The notes below the pieces were generated by a model. That model was not told the DNA's origin. It saw only the letters and a program-made list of their open reading frames with translations, and did no database searches. Shown one piece after another: positions 8,442-18,744 of a DNA stretch of 64,000 nt; within the stretch, counting starts at the first letter, position 1, and the number at the start of each line of letters is the position of its first letter. The stretch lies in NCBI GenBank assembly GCA_963834725.1, contig CAWICN010000001.1, positions 2,728,001 to 2,792,000 of the forward strand. Direction: 5' to 3'. Both the position numbers and the translations under genes were made by a program. Source of the stretch: PALSA-693 sp963834725 (GTDB lineage Bacteria; Actinomycetota; Acidimicrobiia; Acidimicrobiales; Palsa-688).

Positions 8442-8457
8442 GCATTCGTAAACGGTG
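7207..8457 (-). repeat. 1.25-kb direct repeat with 5148-6398
   Basis: The two segments align without gaps at a constant offset of 2,059 bp. The only difference I found is one base in the host exon (6387 versus 8446, GAG versus GAA). Similarity ends at 5148/7207 on one side and about 16 bp into the host exons on the other. Confidence 0.9.
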
Positions 8458-8645
8458 ATGGGCCGGCGGGGGTGTGCCTTGGGGACGACGATGGTCGGCT
8501 GGTGGGCGTCGCGACGCCGGCGGTACGCGGCCGCCCGGCACGCCCCCGAGCAGTAGGTCTGGCGGCCGACGCGGGAGAACGCGTGGCCGCAGGTCGGGCA
8601 GATCGTCGTGACACTATCGTGACACGACGGTGTTTGTGGCTCCAA
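8442..8645 (-). pseudogene. Small zinc-finger protein B, split by intron 2B
   Basis: About 68 residues: a CPTCGHAF zinc knuckle, CSGAC as the second half, a basic linker (YRRRRD), then PITVYEC where the intron begins. It has the same architecture as zinc-finger A but its sequence is clearly different outside the cysteines and TVYEC. The start codon region contains two direct CGTGACAC repeats (8606-8626). The 3' exon is missing. Confidence 0.55.
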
Positions 8646-9468
8646 CTACGGCGGACGGTGGCTATCTTGGTGCGGAACCTACAGGGGCTGTAGGGTCCGC
8701 CTTGAGGTGGCCAATCCGCCGCTCGTGATCAGGCCGTCCGTGCCGGTTGGCCAGCCCGGTTGACCGAGCTAACCGCGGGAAGTTGGCCAATGCCTCGGTG
8801 GGTGATCTCGGGTGTCGCCGTGGCTTGGGGGCACCTCAGGTGGGACCGATGAGCTAAGGGAGGGAGGACCTGGCGTGACGCCTGCGAGTGACCCAATCCG
8901 CCCTGAGTTCATCTGGCCCGCGCTGACCACGGACGGTGGGGGAGCGAAGACCGCTCTCGAGGATTCCGGGCGGTCAACCGCGCCCGTAGCAGGTGAGTGT
9001 TAGCGGGCGCTGTCGAGTGAGATCCTGCCGATAACCGCCTCCAGGCCGGCGTTATGGGCGATCTAGCCGCCGTGCATAGGGGACGCCCGAGCTGCGTGTT
9101 CTGGGGCACTTCTGCCTTACGTGTCTACGACGAGGGCGAGCACGTCACCGTCGTCGATCGAGGCGCGGCGCCCGTGCCCGTGCCCGTCTGCGATGTTAGG
9201 GACGCATCCACGGAGCATTCTGGGCTTACGGGGTGTATGTCGGTGTTCCCATGGCGCTGTCGATGAGGTTGTCGATGAGGTTGTTGACGATGTGCGGCCA
9301 GGTGCCTCCGGTGGTAGCGGTCGGGGGATCGGCAGGGGCAGGCGGAGGCCTGACCGGAGCCTTGTGGGATTCCAGCAGCAGGAGTAGGTTGGCGCGTGAT
9401 CCCCAGGCGGGGATGGAAAACGACGCTTCGCCCTGGACCCAGGTGAACGCCGAGGAGAGGGGAGCGTC
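8646..9468. other. Intergenic, no confident gene
   Basis: This 820-bp stretch has no protein-like frame that I trust. It contains one small ORF with a strong ribosome binding site (8875-9003, listed separately) and a short tandem CGATGAGGTTGT duplication at about 9262-9285. It probably marks the edge between the mobile-element nest and the chromosome. Confidence 0.5.
8875..9003 (+). CDS. Possible 42-residue small protein
   Basis: A GTG-initiated frame preceded by GGGAGGGAGG at good spacing. The product begins MTPASDPIRPEFIWPALT. No motif, membrane segment or family is recognised, and only the binding site supports it. Confidence 0.25.
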   Translation: MTPASDPIRPEFIWPALTTDGGGAKTALEDSGRSTAPVAGEC

Positions 9469-12015
9469 ATGCACCCGAAGGATTCGCGTTCGCCAGGTGA
9501 TCATGTCGTGGCGCGAGCTTGTCACGGCGTGAACCGGAGATCCAAGCTGGACGACAAAGCCGGTTGGCGGGCGGGAACTGCGCAGGGAAGGCTCTCCCCG
9601 AGGCGTTGGGGCATGGTACTCAGCGTGGCCGCGGTCGTGTTGGGCTTGACGGCGGCCGGAGTTGCTCCCGTAGGCGCCTCCTCGACATCACCCCACGGCG
9701 TCACCGAAGCCAGCGCGGTGACGATTACGCGGGACAGCACGGGGGTGGCGCACATCACAGCGGCCGATTTCAAGGCGCTCGGCTACGGCGAGGCGTGGGC
9801 CTTCGCGCAGGACAACTTCTGCTCACTAGCGCAGGACTTCGTCACGGTGACCGGCGAGCGGTCCCGCTATTTTGGACCGAACGGCGAGAGCATCAGCTAT
9901 GCGACCGGGGCTGAGGACACCAATCTTGCCTCCGACCTGTTCTGGCAATCGGTCATCTCGAGCGGCATCATCGCCAAGGAGATGGGTGAGACGCCACCCA
10001 ACGGGCCGCTGCCCCAGGTGCGTCAGATGTATGCCGGCTTTGTCGATGGCTACAACGCCTACTTGGCTTCGGGACGACTGAACGATCCGACCTGTGCCGG
10101 CAGGCCCTGGGTTCATCCGATCACCGTGGCCGACATGTTCCTTCGGGCCCTGCAGTTCGGCACCGAAGCCAGCAGCGGACAGTTGATCACCGCCGAGGTC
10201 GACGCCACTCCTCCCACGCCGGGTGCGGTCGGCACTGCTGCGAAAGCGCCCTCGAAGTTGGAGCTGGCCGCAGCCGCCAACGAGCTGCGGGAGAGGGCCA
10301 GCTCAGCGTCAGGCTCGAACGGCATCGGGATCGGCTCGACCGACACGGCCAATGGTGACGGCATGGTGCTGGCCAACCCGCACCAACCTTGGCGAGGGAC
10401 CGACAAGTTCTGGATGGCGCAGCTGACCGTACCGGGCCAGTACGACGTGGAAGGGGGCGTCGTCTACGGGTTCCCGCTGATCGCGATCGGCTTCAACCAG
10501 GGTCTGGCCTGGACGCACACGGTAGCAACCGACCTGCGGTTCACGTTTTTCCAGCTGAACCTGGTCCCGGGGCATCCGACCAGTTACTACCTCGACGGCA
10601 AAGCCCAGCAGATGCAGAGAGAAACGGTACGGGTCGACACCGGTCATCGGATGGTCACCCACACCTTCTATTCGACGCGGTGGGGCACGGTGATCGACGA
10701 GCCGGCCCTCGGCCTGGGTTGGACGACCACGACCGCCTTCACCTTGGATGACGTCGACATCACCGGATCAGCCCGATTCGCCAACGAGTATCTCCGGATG
10801 GGGCAATCCACCTCGGTCAACGGCCTGCTGAGCGTCGAGTCGACCTACCTCGCCGTCCCGATCTTCAACACCATCGCCGCCGACGACACCGGCCACACCC
10901 TGTACGCCGATGTCGGCAGCACACCCAACGTCCCCCTGTCGCTGATCACGTCGTCGTGCCTGCCGCCCGGCATCGCCCAACAGCTTTACGCCGAGGCCGG
11001 GTTGATCACTCTCGACGGGTCGCGCTCGGCGTGCGCGTGGCGGACCAGCCCGGGCACCCCGATTCCCGGCATCTTCAACGCCAGCCAGCTGCCGCACACC
11101 ATCCGCACCGACTACGTGGAGAACTCGAACGACTCGTACTGGCTCGCCAACCCCACGGCGCCCTTCCCGGCCTTCTCACCCATCATCGGTGACATCGACA
11201 CCGAACAGGGTTTGCGGACCCGCCAAGGCAACCAGATGATCGCCGGACGCGTCGCTGGCACCGACGGGCTCGGACCGCCAAAGTTCACCCTTCCCACCCT
11301 GCAGGCGATGTGGCAGAGCGACCGCTCCTACCTGGCCCAGCTGGTACTGAAGCCGCTGGTGGCCGCCTGCCGGACCACACCAACAGTGACCGCCAGCAAC
11401 GGCACCAAGGTGAACCTGACCCCGGCGTGCGCCGCCCTGGCCGGCTATGACGGCACCGGAAAGCTAAACGCGGCGGGCGGATGGCTCTTCTCCGAATGGT
11501 ACGTGCGCGCCCCCATCACCGGGTTCTGGACCGTGCCGTTCAATGTCAAGGCGCCGCTGACCACGCCACGAGGGCTGGATACCTCTGATCCGGCCGTCCT
11601 CACAGCCTTGGCTGACGCCGTGCTCAGCCTTCGCTCGCACCACATTCCCCTCGATGCCAGCTACGGGACCGTGCAGTACTTCGCTGTCGGGAAGCTGCGG
11701 ATCCCGATCCCCGGCTGCGACAGCGGCTGTTTCAACGTCATCTCGGCCGCCGACGGGACCGGCAGTGGCGCCACCGCGGACGCCTACGGGGAGGTTTACG
11801 ACGGCGCATCGCTGGTCATGACCACCGAGCTCACCGGGCACGGTCCCCTCTCCGAGGGCATCGTCACCTATTCACAGGCGACCAATCCGAAGTCTCCCTA
11901 TTACGGCAGGATGACCAAACTCTTTTCCGAGGGCAAATGGGTCCAGCTTCCCTACACCGAAGGTCAGCTGGCCCAGGACCGAAACACCTCGACGTCCACG
12001 CTTTACGCACCGTGA
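9469..12015 (+). CDS. Secreted penicillin-acylase/AHL-acylase family Ntn hydrolase (PvdQ-like)
   Basis: An 848-residue preprotein of the penicillin amidase family. These enzymes hydrolyse acyl-amide bonds after self-cleavage into alpha and beta chains. A hydrophobic export signal lies at about residues 48-72 (VVLGLTAAGVAPVGAS), after an unusually long basic N-region. ATG 9469 has AGGGGAG upstream, but an in-frame ATG at 9613 would give a more normal signal peptide. The beta-chain start is GSNGIGIGS then MVLANPHQPW, with the nucleophile Ser in SNG, close to the SNAIAVG / LLANPH pattern of PvdQ-type acylases. Length fits the family. Substrate cannot be told from sequence; long-chain acyl-homoserine lactones, lipopeptides or antibiotics are possible. 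Confidence 0.88.
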   Translation: MHPKDSRSPGDHVVARACHGVNRRSKLDDKAGWRAGTAQGRLSPRRWGMVLSVAAVVLGLTAAGVAPVGASSTSPHGVTEASAVTITRDSTGVAHITAADFKALGYGEAWAFAQDNFCSLAQDFVTVTGERSRYFGPNGESISYATGAEDTNLASDLFWQSVISSGIIAKEMGETPPNGPLPQVRQMYAGFVDGYNAYLASGRLNDPTCAGRPWVHPITVADMFLRALQFGTEASSGQLITAEVDATPPTPGAVGTAAKAPSKLELAAAANELRERASSASGSNGIGIGSTDTANGDGMVLANPHQPWRGTDKFWMAQLTVPGQYDVEGGVVYGFPLIAIGFNQGLAWTHTVATDLRFTFFQLNLVPGHPTSYYLDGKAQQMQRETVRVDTGHRMVTHTFYSTRWGTVIDEPALGLGWTTTTAFTLDDVDITGSARFANEYLRMGQSTSVNGLLSVESTYLAVPIFNTIAADDTGHTLYADVGSTPNVPLSLITSSCLPPGIAQQLYAEAGLITLDGSRSACAWRTSPGTPIPGIFNASQLPHTIRTDYVENSNDSYWLANPTAPFPAFSPIIGDIDTEQGLRTRQGNQMIAGRVAGTDGLGPPKFTLPTLQAMWQSDRSYLAQLVLKPLVAACRTTPTVTASNGTKVNLTPACAALAGYDGTGKLNAAGGWLFSEWYVRAPITGFWTVPFNVKAPLTTPRGLDTSDPAVLTALADAVLSLRSHHIPLDASYGTVQYFAVGKLRIPIPGCDSGCFNVISAADGTGSGATADAYGEVYDGASLVMTTELTGHGPLSEGIVTYSQATNPKSPYYGRMTKLFSEGKWVQLPYTEGQLAQDRNTSTSTLYAP

Positions 12016-12161
12016 CCATCGCCACGAACTGACCGCAGGTCGTACGCGCCAGGGCTGGCACCCGGCGTCTGGTCATTCGAACGCAGGTTCGCCGACGTAT
12101 TGGCGCGCCTGGGGAAGTCAGGGCCGGCTGAGGGGCTGAGTTCGAACCAAGGAGGAACCCA

Positions 12162-12782
12162 ATGCAATCGGTCACTTTCGACCCGTACCCCGCCGACCTG
12201 TCGGTCGACTACGACGACACCGGCCGAAACCGTCTGACCGTCGGCTTTCGGATCTTCACCGTCCTGCCCATCCTCATAGTGCTGGCCGTTCTAGGCGGGT
12301 CGGTCAACTTGGGGTATGGGAGCTTCAGTGCCGGCGGTGTCCTGTTTCTGCCCACGCTGCTGATGGTCGTTTTCCGGCGCAAATACCCGGGTTGGTGGTT
12401 CGACTTCAACCTCAACATCGTCCGCTTCGGCAACCGCGTGTTCGCCTATCTGCTCCTCCTTCGCGACGACTACCCCGCCACCGATGCCGAGCAGGCCGTG
12501 CACGTCACTCTTTCCGATCCACAAGGCGGAGGAGGGCTCAACCGCTGGCTGCCCCTGGTGAAGTGGTTGCTGGCTATCCCGCACTACGTCGTGCTCCTCT
12601 TCCTATACATCGCTGTTGTCTTTCTCAGCGTGATCGGTTGGTTCGTAGTGCTGTTCACCGGCCGCTACCCCCGCTCGTTCCATGACTTCGTCGTCGGCGT
12701 CCTGCGGTGGTCGCTCCGGGTTGAGGCCTACGCACTCGTCCTCGTCACCGACCGCTATCCGCCCTTCCGTCTCAGGCCCTGA
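12162..12782 (+). CDS. DUF4389 membrane protein
   Basis: A 206-residue protein with three or four hydrophobic segments (about 30-50, 60-75, 140-170). It shows the typical DUF4389 features: a YPADLSVDYDD opening, paired FTGRYPRSFHDFVVGVLRW and YALVLVTDRYPPF. A strong AAGGAGG precedes ATG 12162. Function is unknown in the family. It is a single gene with no clear operon partner. Confidence 0.85.
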   Translation: MQSVTFDPYPADLSVDYDDTGRNRLTVGFRIFTVLPILIVLAVLGGSVNLGYGSFSAGGVLFLPTLLMVVFRRKYPGWWFDFNLNIVRFGNRVFAYLLLLRDDYPATDAEQAVHVTLSDPQGGGGLNRWLPLVKWLLAIPHYVVLLFLYIAVVFLSVIGWFVVLFTGRYPRSFHDFVVGVLRWSLRVEAYALVLVTDRYPPFRLRP

Positions 12783-13140
12783 GCCAACCAGGCGCATGCC
12801 GGCGACGCCCGCTTCACCCAAGGGTGCCTCGAGCCTCCCGCGCGCGCTGGCCGAAGGAGGTGTCCCGCCGCCTCGAGGTGACGTTTGTTTCAATCTGGAC
12901 CCTGGCTCTCTATCGGCCTGTAAAGCGGGTGGGTCCCATCCACAGATGCATTGTGGTCCAGTCTCCGCCGAGCGCTGAGACCTGAATGGGTACGCCACTT
13001 CGCCGTATCGGTGGGGCACTCGGCAGCCGCGCGGGCCGGGACGTTCTGCTGCTTCATCAGCAGCCCACCACGAGCCAACGTGTCATATCGGCGCGAGCTT
13101 CGGCGCATGTTTGGGGCACAGCCCCCGGGAGGAGTGAGCG
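12783..13140. other. Intergenic region
   Basis: I see no gene-like frame here. The last 20 bases hold the ribosome binding site (GGGAGGAG) of the following gene. Confidence 0.5.
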
Positions 13141-13638
13141 ATGAGCACTGCGGGACCCCGACCTCCGAAACACCCGCCGCCGTGGTTCGTCCATAGGGCC
13201 TGGCGCGCTCATCGGGCGCTCTACCGACTCGGTGGTGGTCGCTTTCTGTGGACGACGTCCAACAAGCGCGGCTGGGGTGCCCTCCGTCTCACGACCATTG
13301 GGCGCAAGTCCGGCCAAGAGCGCAGCGTCATCATCGGCTACCTCGAAGATGGCCCGAACCTCATATCGACCGCCATGAACGGCTGGGACGAGGGTCATCC
13401 GTCGTGGTGGCTCAACCTCGAAGCCAACCCAGACGCCGTTATACGTCTGACCGATAAGCAGCCGCGCCCGGTCCGCGCTCGACCGGCCCTGGGGCAGGAA
13501 CGTGATCGGCTGTGGCAGCGCTGGACCGCAGTCGACCCACGGCTGGACGGGTATGCCAGCCAGCGGTCGACGGAGACGCCCGTGATCATCTTCGAACCGC
13601 GCAGCGGGAGGGGCTCGACATCAGAGCCCGTCTCCTAG
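13141..13638 (+). CDS. Deazaflavin (F420)-dependent nitroreductase family protein (Ddn-like)
   Basis: A 165-residue protein of the Ddn/FDOR-B split-barrel family, which uses reduced F420 to reduce quinones or nitro compounds. The motif run LRLTTIGRKSGQERSVIIGYLEDG and the later HPSWWLNLEANPDAVI are the family hallmarks, covering F420 phosphate contacts and the conserved WWLNL block. GGGAGGAG precedes the ATG. The natural substrate is unknown. Confidence 0.88.
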   Translation: MSTAGPRPPKHPPPWFVHRAWRAHRALYRLGGGRFLWTTSNKRGWGALRLTTIGRKSGQERSVIIGYLEDGPNLISTAMNGWDEGHPSWWLNLEANPDAVIRLTDKQPRPVRARPALGQERDRLWQRWTAVDPRLDGYASQRSTETPVIIFEPRSGRGSTSEPVS

Positions 13639-13898
13639 GCGCGCTCCGCGGTGACGATGCAGAGTATGCGGTCGCCCGGAGACTGCTGATGTCCAGCGGA
13701 CTGCGTCGGTGTAGAGCTGTCGGCGCGGATCGCGACCCGGGAGGCTACGGCTGGCCAGGGCGGCCTCGGCGGCTCCCGCCTCGGAACAGATCGGCAGCGT
13801 GGTCTCTGACGGCTGACATGGATGACGGGACGATGTAGGCCGGTACCTAAGCGAGCACGAGCTCAGCCAACCCCGATCTGGCGATCCGAAAGGCAACA

Positions 13899-14195
13899 TT
13901 GTTGGCCTTCATCCAGATCATCTTGTACCGAACCTTCAAACCTGCCGAGATGCAGGCTGTCGTCGGCGAGTGGGCACAAGCCACCGAGGGCAAGCGCAAG
14001 ACGCGCCGGAGAGTCTTCTGCCCGGATCGAGACAACAGCGATCGGTACTTCAACATCGTTTTCTTCGACTCGTATGAACAGGCGATGGAGAACTCGGCCC
14101 TACCAGAGACCGATCGACTCTCGAAGAAACTGATGAGCTTCGCCGACGGCCCGCCGACGTTCTACAACCTCAACGTCGGTGACGATCAGGACTAA
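13899..14195 (+). CDS. Small ABM-like protein
   Basis: A 98-residue ferredoxin-fold-like protein with a beta-alpha-beta pattern. It has VVGEWAQATEG and RYFNIVFFDSYEQAMENSALPET, reminiscent of antibiotic-biosynthesis-monooxygenase or EthD-like dimeric domains. Only TTG codons (13899 or 13902) are available after the upstream in-frame stop, so the start is uncertain. No partner or signal is evident. Confidence 0.5.
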   Translation: MLAFIQIILYRTFKPAEMQAVVGEWAQATEGKRKTRRRVFCPDRDNSDRYFNIVFFDSYEQAMENSALPETDRLSKKLMSFADGPPTFYNLNVGDDQD

Positions 14196-14435
14196 CCTCT
14201 CGAGTCGAAGCACCCCTCTTCTCGACAGAACCTGCGAGCCCCAGCCCCTCCGGCCGACGATCGTTCCGCCCTGCCCAACCCCAAGCAAGGCGGAGCAGCG
14301 GGATAACTCCGAGGATGCCAATTCGGTTCTTGAGCGACGTTCGACTGCAGCCGGCCCCTGGACCCATCGGCAGATATGTCCCAACGCCGAGTCGAAGGTG
14401 TTTGAGCGGTTGAGACAAGGGAAGGTACCTTCACG

Positions 14436-15155
14436 ATGGATGTTCAGCGGACTGGGCGGATCTTTGGCTGGTTCTTCATCGGTACGTTCATTACCAGCAT
14501 CCCCGCTCGGCTTCTCTTCGTGCATGGCATTGGCGCGAAATGGACCGACATGCGCTTCATCCCTGGGGCGACCTCCAACACCAGCCTGAAGCTGGGCGCC
14601 ATCCTTGAGTTCGGTCTCATCGTCACGAACATCGCCACCGCAGTCGTGATCTATCCGCTCGTCAGGCGGCAGAGCGAAACCGTCTCGCTCGGATACGTCA
14701 CCGCACGCATCATGGAGTCGGTCTTCACCGCGATCGGCCTCATGAGCATCATCTCGGTCGTCGACGTGGCGCACTCCCTGACCTCAGCTACCGGCGTTAA
14801 CGCCACCGCAATCGGTGCTACAGGCAGTTCGCTGGTGAACACCTATGAATGGGCCTTCCTGTGGGGGCCCGGATTCGTGGCCGGAATCGGGAACGGCTTG
14901 CTGCTGGGCTACCTGATGTACCGATCGGCACTGGTGCCACCTCGCATGGCGCTGCTTGGTCTCATCGGTGGCCCCCTGCTCATCCTTTCATTCGTGCTGA
15001 CCCTGTTCGGTGTGTACAAGAACGGCTCGGCACTTTCCACCTTGCTGGCCCTGCCGGAAATCGTGTGGGAGGCATTTCTCGGTATCTACTGCGCGTGGAA
15101 GGGGTTCAGGCCGGAGAGCCCGATCGCCACACCAGAAACAGCGATGGCTGACTAA
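14436..15155 (+). CDS. DUF4386 integral membrane protein
   Basis: A 239-residue protein with about six predicted membrane helices. The opening RTGRIFGWFFIGTFITSIPA and the central NTYEWAFLWGPGFVAGIGNGLLLGYLMYRS are typical of DUF4386. Function unknown. A gene for a DinB-like protein starts 16 bp downstream, suggesting a two-gene operon. Confidence 0.85.
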   Translation: MDVQRTGRIFGWFFIGTFITSIPARLLFVHGIGAKWTDMRFIPGATSNTSLKLGAILEFGLIVTNIATAVVIYPLVRRQSETVSLGYVTARIMESVFTAIGLMSIISVVDVAHSLTSATGVNATAIGATGSSLVNTYEWAFLWGPGFVAGIGNGLLLGYLMYRSALVPPRMALLGLIGGPLLILSFVLTLFGVYKNGSALSTLLALPEIVWEAFLGIYCAWKGFRPESPIATPETAMAD

Positions 15156-15170
15156 AGCAGTCGCCGCGCC

Positions 15171-15740
15171 ATGGACGAAATTGCTCTGCTGTCTCGTGCC
15201 GGTGCCGAGTTCGAGCGTCGGATCGGCGCCGTCACGCCCGACCAACTGCTGCAGCCCAGCCCGTGTGAGGATTGGACGGTGCGCGACCTCGTAAGTCACG
15301 TTGTCGGTGAGAGCATCATGTCGGTGCGCCTCCTCCACGGCGCTAATGGCGAGGAGGCCATAGTCGGACTCGACGACGACATTTTGGGCGACGATGCATT
15401 CGCTGCCTGGGCCACGGCGGCGTCAGCCGAGCGGGCCGCCTTCGAGGAGCCCGGCGCCATGGAGCGGATCGTCCACCACCCGGCCATGGATATGCCCGGG
15501 GCCCAGCTACTCGGGTTCAGGATCGGCGGCCTCACTTTACACACCTGGGACTTGGCTCACGCCACCGGCGGCGACGAGACTCTCGACTCCGATCTGGTCG
15601 AGGCAGTCTGGACGCAACTATCACCCATGGCGCCGTCCATTGCGCAGACGGGCGTGTTCGGTTCCGGTCCAAGCGGCGACGTTGGCCAGGACGCCCCGCT
15701 TCAACTGCGCCTTCTGGACCTATCGGGCCGCCGTCCTTGA
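15171..15740 (+). CDS. TIGR03086-type DinB-like metal-binding protein
   Basis: A 189-residue member of the mycothiol-dependent maleylpyruvate isomerase N-terminal/DinB-like superfamily. Visible: LQPSPCEDWTVRDLVSHVVG (helix 2 with the first metal-ligand His), and LHTWDLAHATG with a second histidine and the family HxWDLA signature. These four-helix proteins often bind a divalent metal and may act in thiol transfer. The exact reaction is unknown. It follows the DUF4386 gene by 15 bp. Confidence 0.85.
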   Translation: MDEIALLSRAGAEFERRIGAVTPDQLLQPSPCEDWTVRDLVSHVVGESIMSVRLLHGANGEEAIVGLDDDILGDDAFAAWATAASAERAAFEEPGAMERIVHHPAMDMPGAQLLGFRIGGLTLHTWDLAHATGGDETLDSDLVEAVWTQLSPMAPSIAQTGVFGSGPSGDVGQDAPLQLRLLDLSGRRP

Positions 15741-15797
15741 TGCAGGCGCAGGCTTCGGGCGACGAGGATCCACGTCGGGGGCGGTCACGTTCGGTGG

Positions 15798-17813
15798 ATG
15801 GTCGTCATCGGCATTGAGGCGATGGCTGTGTTCCAGGTGACTGCCGCCGTGTCGACCACCGGGACCATCCTGGTGGCTCCGCTCTTCATCGCGGCGGCGG
15901 CGCTGCTCTACGCCTTCGCCGTTCGCCGCCTGCTCGGACTCCGCCTCGGCGGCCTCAGAACCCTGATCGCAGGGGTCCTTGCCTTTCTGGTGGCTTCCCC
16001 GATCATCACCGCCCTCTTCGGCAAGCACAGCACCAAGAACTCGGGCATCCTGCCGGGCCTGTGGTTCGTCATACTCGGTACGGCGATCGCCCTCCTCGCC
16101 GGCATGACCTTCCTCGTGATCGCCGAGACATTCGTTCCCACCGGCTCCGTACCCGGCCCGCTCTACCTGGCCAACAGGGTCCGCAAGTGGTTCAGTCGGA
16201 CGAAGCGCTACTCGCACGTCATGCGGATTCTGCAACGCCGGGGCCTTCTCCCGTACCTGCGAGGCCGCCGGCGATCAGAGCTCCCTACACCCGATGGTCG
16301 CGCCCGTCTAGCCCGCTCGATCCGCCTTGCCCTGGAGGACGGCGGCGTCACCTTCGTCAAACTCGGGCAGCTGCTCGCGACCCGCCGTGACCTGGTGCCC
16401 GACGAGTTCGTCCAGGAACTGAGTGGACTCCAAGACGACGTGGCTCCGGTCCCGTGGTCTGAGATCGACGAGGTGATCAAGGCCGAGCTCGGCGGCGGGG
16501 TCGACGAACTGTTCGCCGCCTTCGAGCGTACACCGCTCGCCGCCGCGTCCATCGCCCAAGTTCATGCGGCGACGCTGCCCTCAGGGCAGCGAGTCGTGGT
16601 CAAGGTCTGCCGACCAGAGGCCCCCGCCGTGGTCGAATCGGATCTCGCCATCCTCGACAATCTCGCCGCTCGCCTCGATCGCAGCTGGGGTCGATCGGTG
16701 GGTGCCGTCGATCTGGCCCACGGGTTCCGTGACGCCCTGGGCGAAGAGCTCGACTTGCGTATCGAGGCGCGAAACATGACCTCGGTGACAGCCGCATCCG
16801 CCGCCCGGGGAGATTCCTGGGTCCGCATTCCGGTCCCGGTCGACTCGATGTCCACCAGACGAGTCCTGGTGATGGAGCGGCTGGATGGCCGGCCCATCTC
16901 GGCCATCGATCCCAGCGCGCCCACAGAGGATCGAGACGTACTGGCTCGCCAACTCCTCACCTGTTTACTGCGCCAGATCATGGTGGACGGGGTATTCCAC
17001 GCCGACCCCATCCGGGCAACATCTTCCTCCTCAACGACCGACACCTGGGTCTGTTGGACTTCGGCTCGGTCGGGCGCATCGACGCCGGAATGCGAAGCGC
17101 CCTGCAACGTCTGCTGCTGGCGGTCGACCATGGAGACCCAATAGCGCTCACCGACGCCCTCCTCGAGATCGTCGAACGCCCTGATGCCCTCGACGAAGAG
17201 CGGCTACGGCGAACCCTGGGCCGATTCCTGGCCCGCCATGTCGCCGCCGGCATCACACCCGACGCCTCCATTTTCACCGACCTGTTCGCATCGTCTCGGA
17301 CCATGGACTTGCCATCCCGCCGGAGATCGCCGCCGTGTTCCGCTCTCTGGCGACCGTGGAGGGCACGATCAGCGGGCTGGAACCCGGCTTCGACATCTCG
17401 TCGAAACCCGGCGCTTCGCCGCGGACTATCTGGCCGAACAGTTCAGCCCGGACTCACTCAAGGCGGCGGCGACCGACGAGCTGACCGCGTTGTTGCCCAT
17501 CCTACGCCGGCTGCCACGTCGCATCGACCGGATCAGCCAGGCCTTAGAAACCGGACGCCTCAGCATCAACATGCGGCTCCTGGCCGACGACCGTGATCGT
17601 CGCTTCGTGACCGGTCTGGTGCATCAGATCCTGCTCGCTTTCTTGGCTGCCGCCAGCGGAATCATGGCCGTACTCATACTCGGTATCCATGGGGGGCCAA
17701 GCCTGACCACCACCGTCACCGTGTACCAGTTCCTCGGGTATTGCCTGCTGGTGATCGCCGCCATCCTCGCCCTTCGAGTGCTGGTAACGGTGCTCAGGCC
17801 CCACCAGGATTGA
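15798..17813 (+). pseudogene. UbiB/AarF/ABC1-family kinase-like gene, frameshifted
   Basis: The deduced protein has N-terminal membrane helices (about 1-115), then the ABC1 core: LARSIRLALEDGGVTFVKLGQLLATR (KxGQ motif), TPLAAASIAQVHAATLPSGQRVVVKV (A-rich loop and Lys), VLVMERLDGRPI, VDGVFHADP then HPGNIFLL and LLDFGSVGRID. It ends with two C-terminal membrane helices. The frame is broken near 17005 (a missing C in a CCCC run between HADP and HPGN), near 17287 and near 17400. Repairing the three gives one continuous protein ending at 17813. This is either a decayed gene or uncorrected indels. UbiB proteins act in quinone or lipid metabolism. Confidence 0.85.
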
Positions 17814-18254
17814 GCGCCGATTACGGTGAAGTGTCCGGAAGGCGTGCTCCACCCAGCACTACGCCTGTTCTGGCTGTCCCATATGAGCGGTCGAGCCGCT
17901 TGCTGCAACGACACCGAAGTGCCGCTCTGGGATGGTTATACGGGTGATCGATATCCGGTCGAAGACGCCGCCACGAGACACCCCATGCCGTTCGCGTCCA
18001 AGGCCCTCGCGTGTCGCCCGGGGGTCTCGGGATGTTGCGCTCGTTCCCGCACTCCCGTGCCACATCCACCGGCACCAAGCAGTCCCCAACAGTCATGACG
18101 GGTCAGTGCCATAGCCATTCTCACCAGCGCTTCGAGGAATCGGCTGGTCGGCTACTCCCTACCATGATCTCCTCGATCTCCCACACGTAACCATCTGATG
18201 GATTCGGCTCCGAGAAAGCCCAGTTCAGAGCAGGTCTGAGGCCGCTGGGGTAGG
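17814..18254. other. Intergenic region
   Basis: About 440 bases between the UbiB-like gene and the transposase remnant. No gene, hairpin or repeat that I can support. Confidence 0.5.
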
Positions 18255-18717
18255 TCAGCGCGCCCTTGCGGAGACCTCTCGGGCCGTCTCGGTCACCAGC
18301 CCCCCAGCCGCCGCGGCCACCAGTGCGGCCCGAGCTACACGCTGGCGGCGGGTGCCCAGACCGGCGTCTCGGAGATACTTCTGGGCCGTCGACGCCGCCA
18401 TGGCCCAGCCGGCGTCGGCCAGGCGGTCAGCCAAGCGGCGGGCGCCCAGGGTGGGCTCGAGCACGGCCAAGGTGAGCAGGCGCTCGACCACATGCGTCCG
18501 GGTGGCGTTGGGCAACTGCGCGCGACGCCGGGCCTTGGGCATCAGCGCCTCGGTTCCGTAACGGTCCGCGAGCTTCTTCCACTCGTAGTAACGGGGTTCT
18601 CGACACCCCCGAAGGTGCGGCACGCCTCGCTCACGTTTCCGCACCGGTCGGCGTGCTCCAACACGGCCAGGCGACGGTGATAGATGATGTCTGCTGGGTC
18701 ACGGTGATGGTCTCCAT
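18255..18717 (-). pseudogene. IS481-like transposase N-terminal remnant, frameshifted
   Basis: After joining three frames the protein reads METIT, then DPADIIYHRRLAVLEHAD, CGNVSEACRTFG, TRYYEWKKLADRYG, ALMPKARRR, THVVERLLTLAVLEPTLGARRLADRL and AQKYLRDAGLGTRRQR. This is the N-terminal HTH half of a common actinobacterial IS481/IS3-type transposase. Indels lie near 18703 (a C missing) and near 18595-18610 (an extra G in a G run and an extra C in a C run). The catalytic DDE domain is gone. Confidence 0.7.
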
Positions 18718-18744
18718 GGATCTGTGGAAGGAACCACAGAGTCC

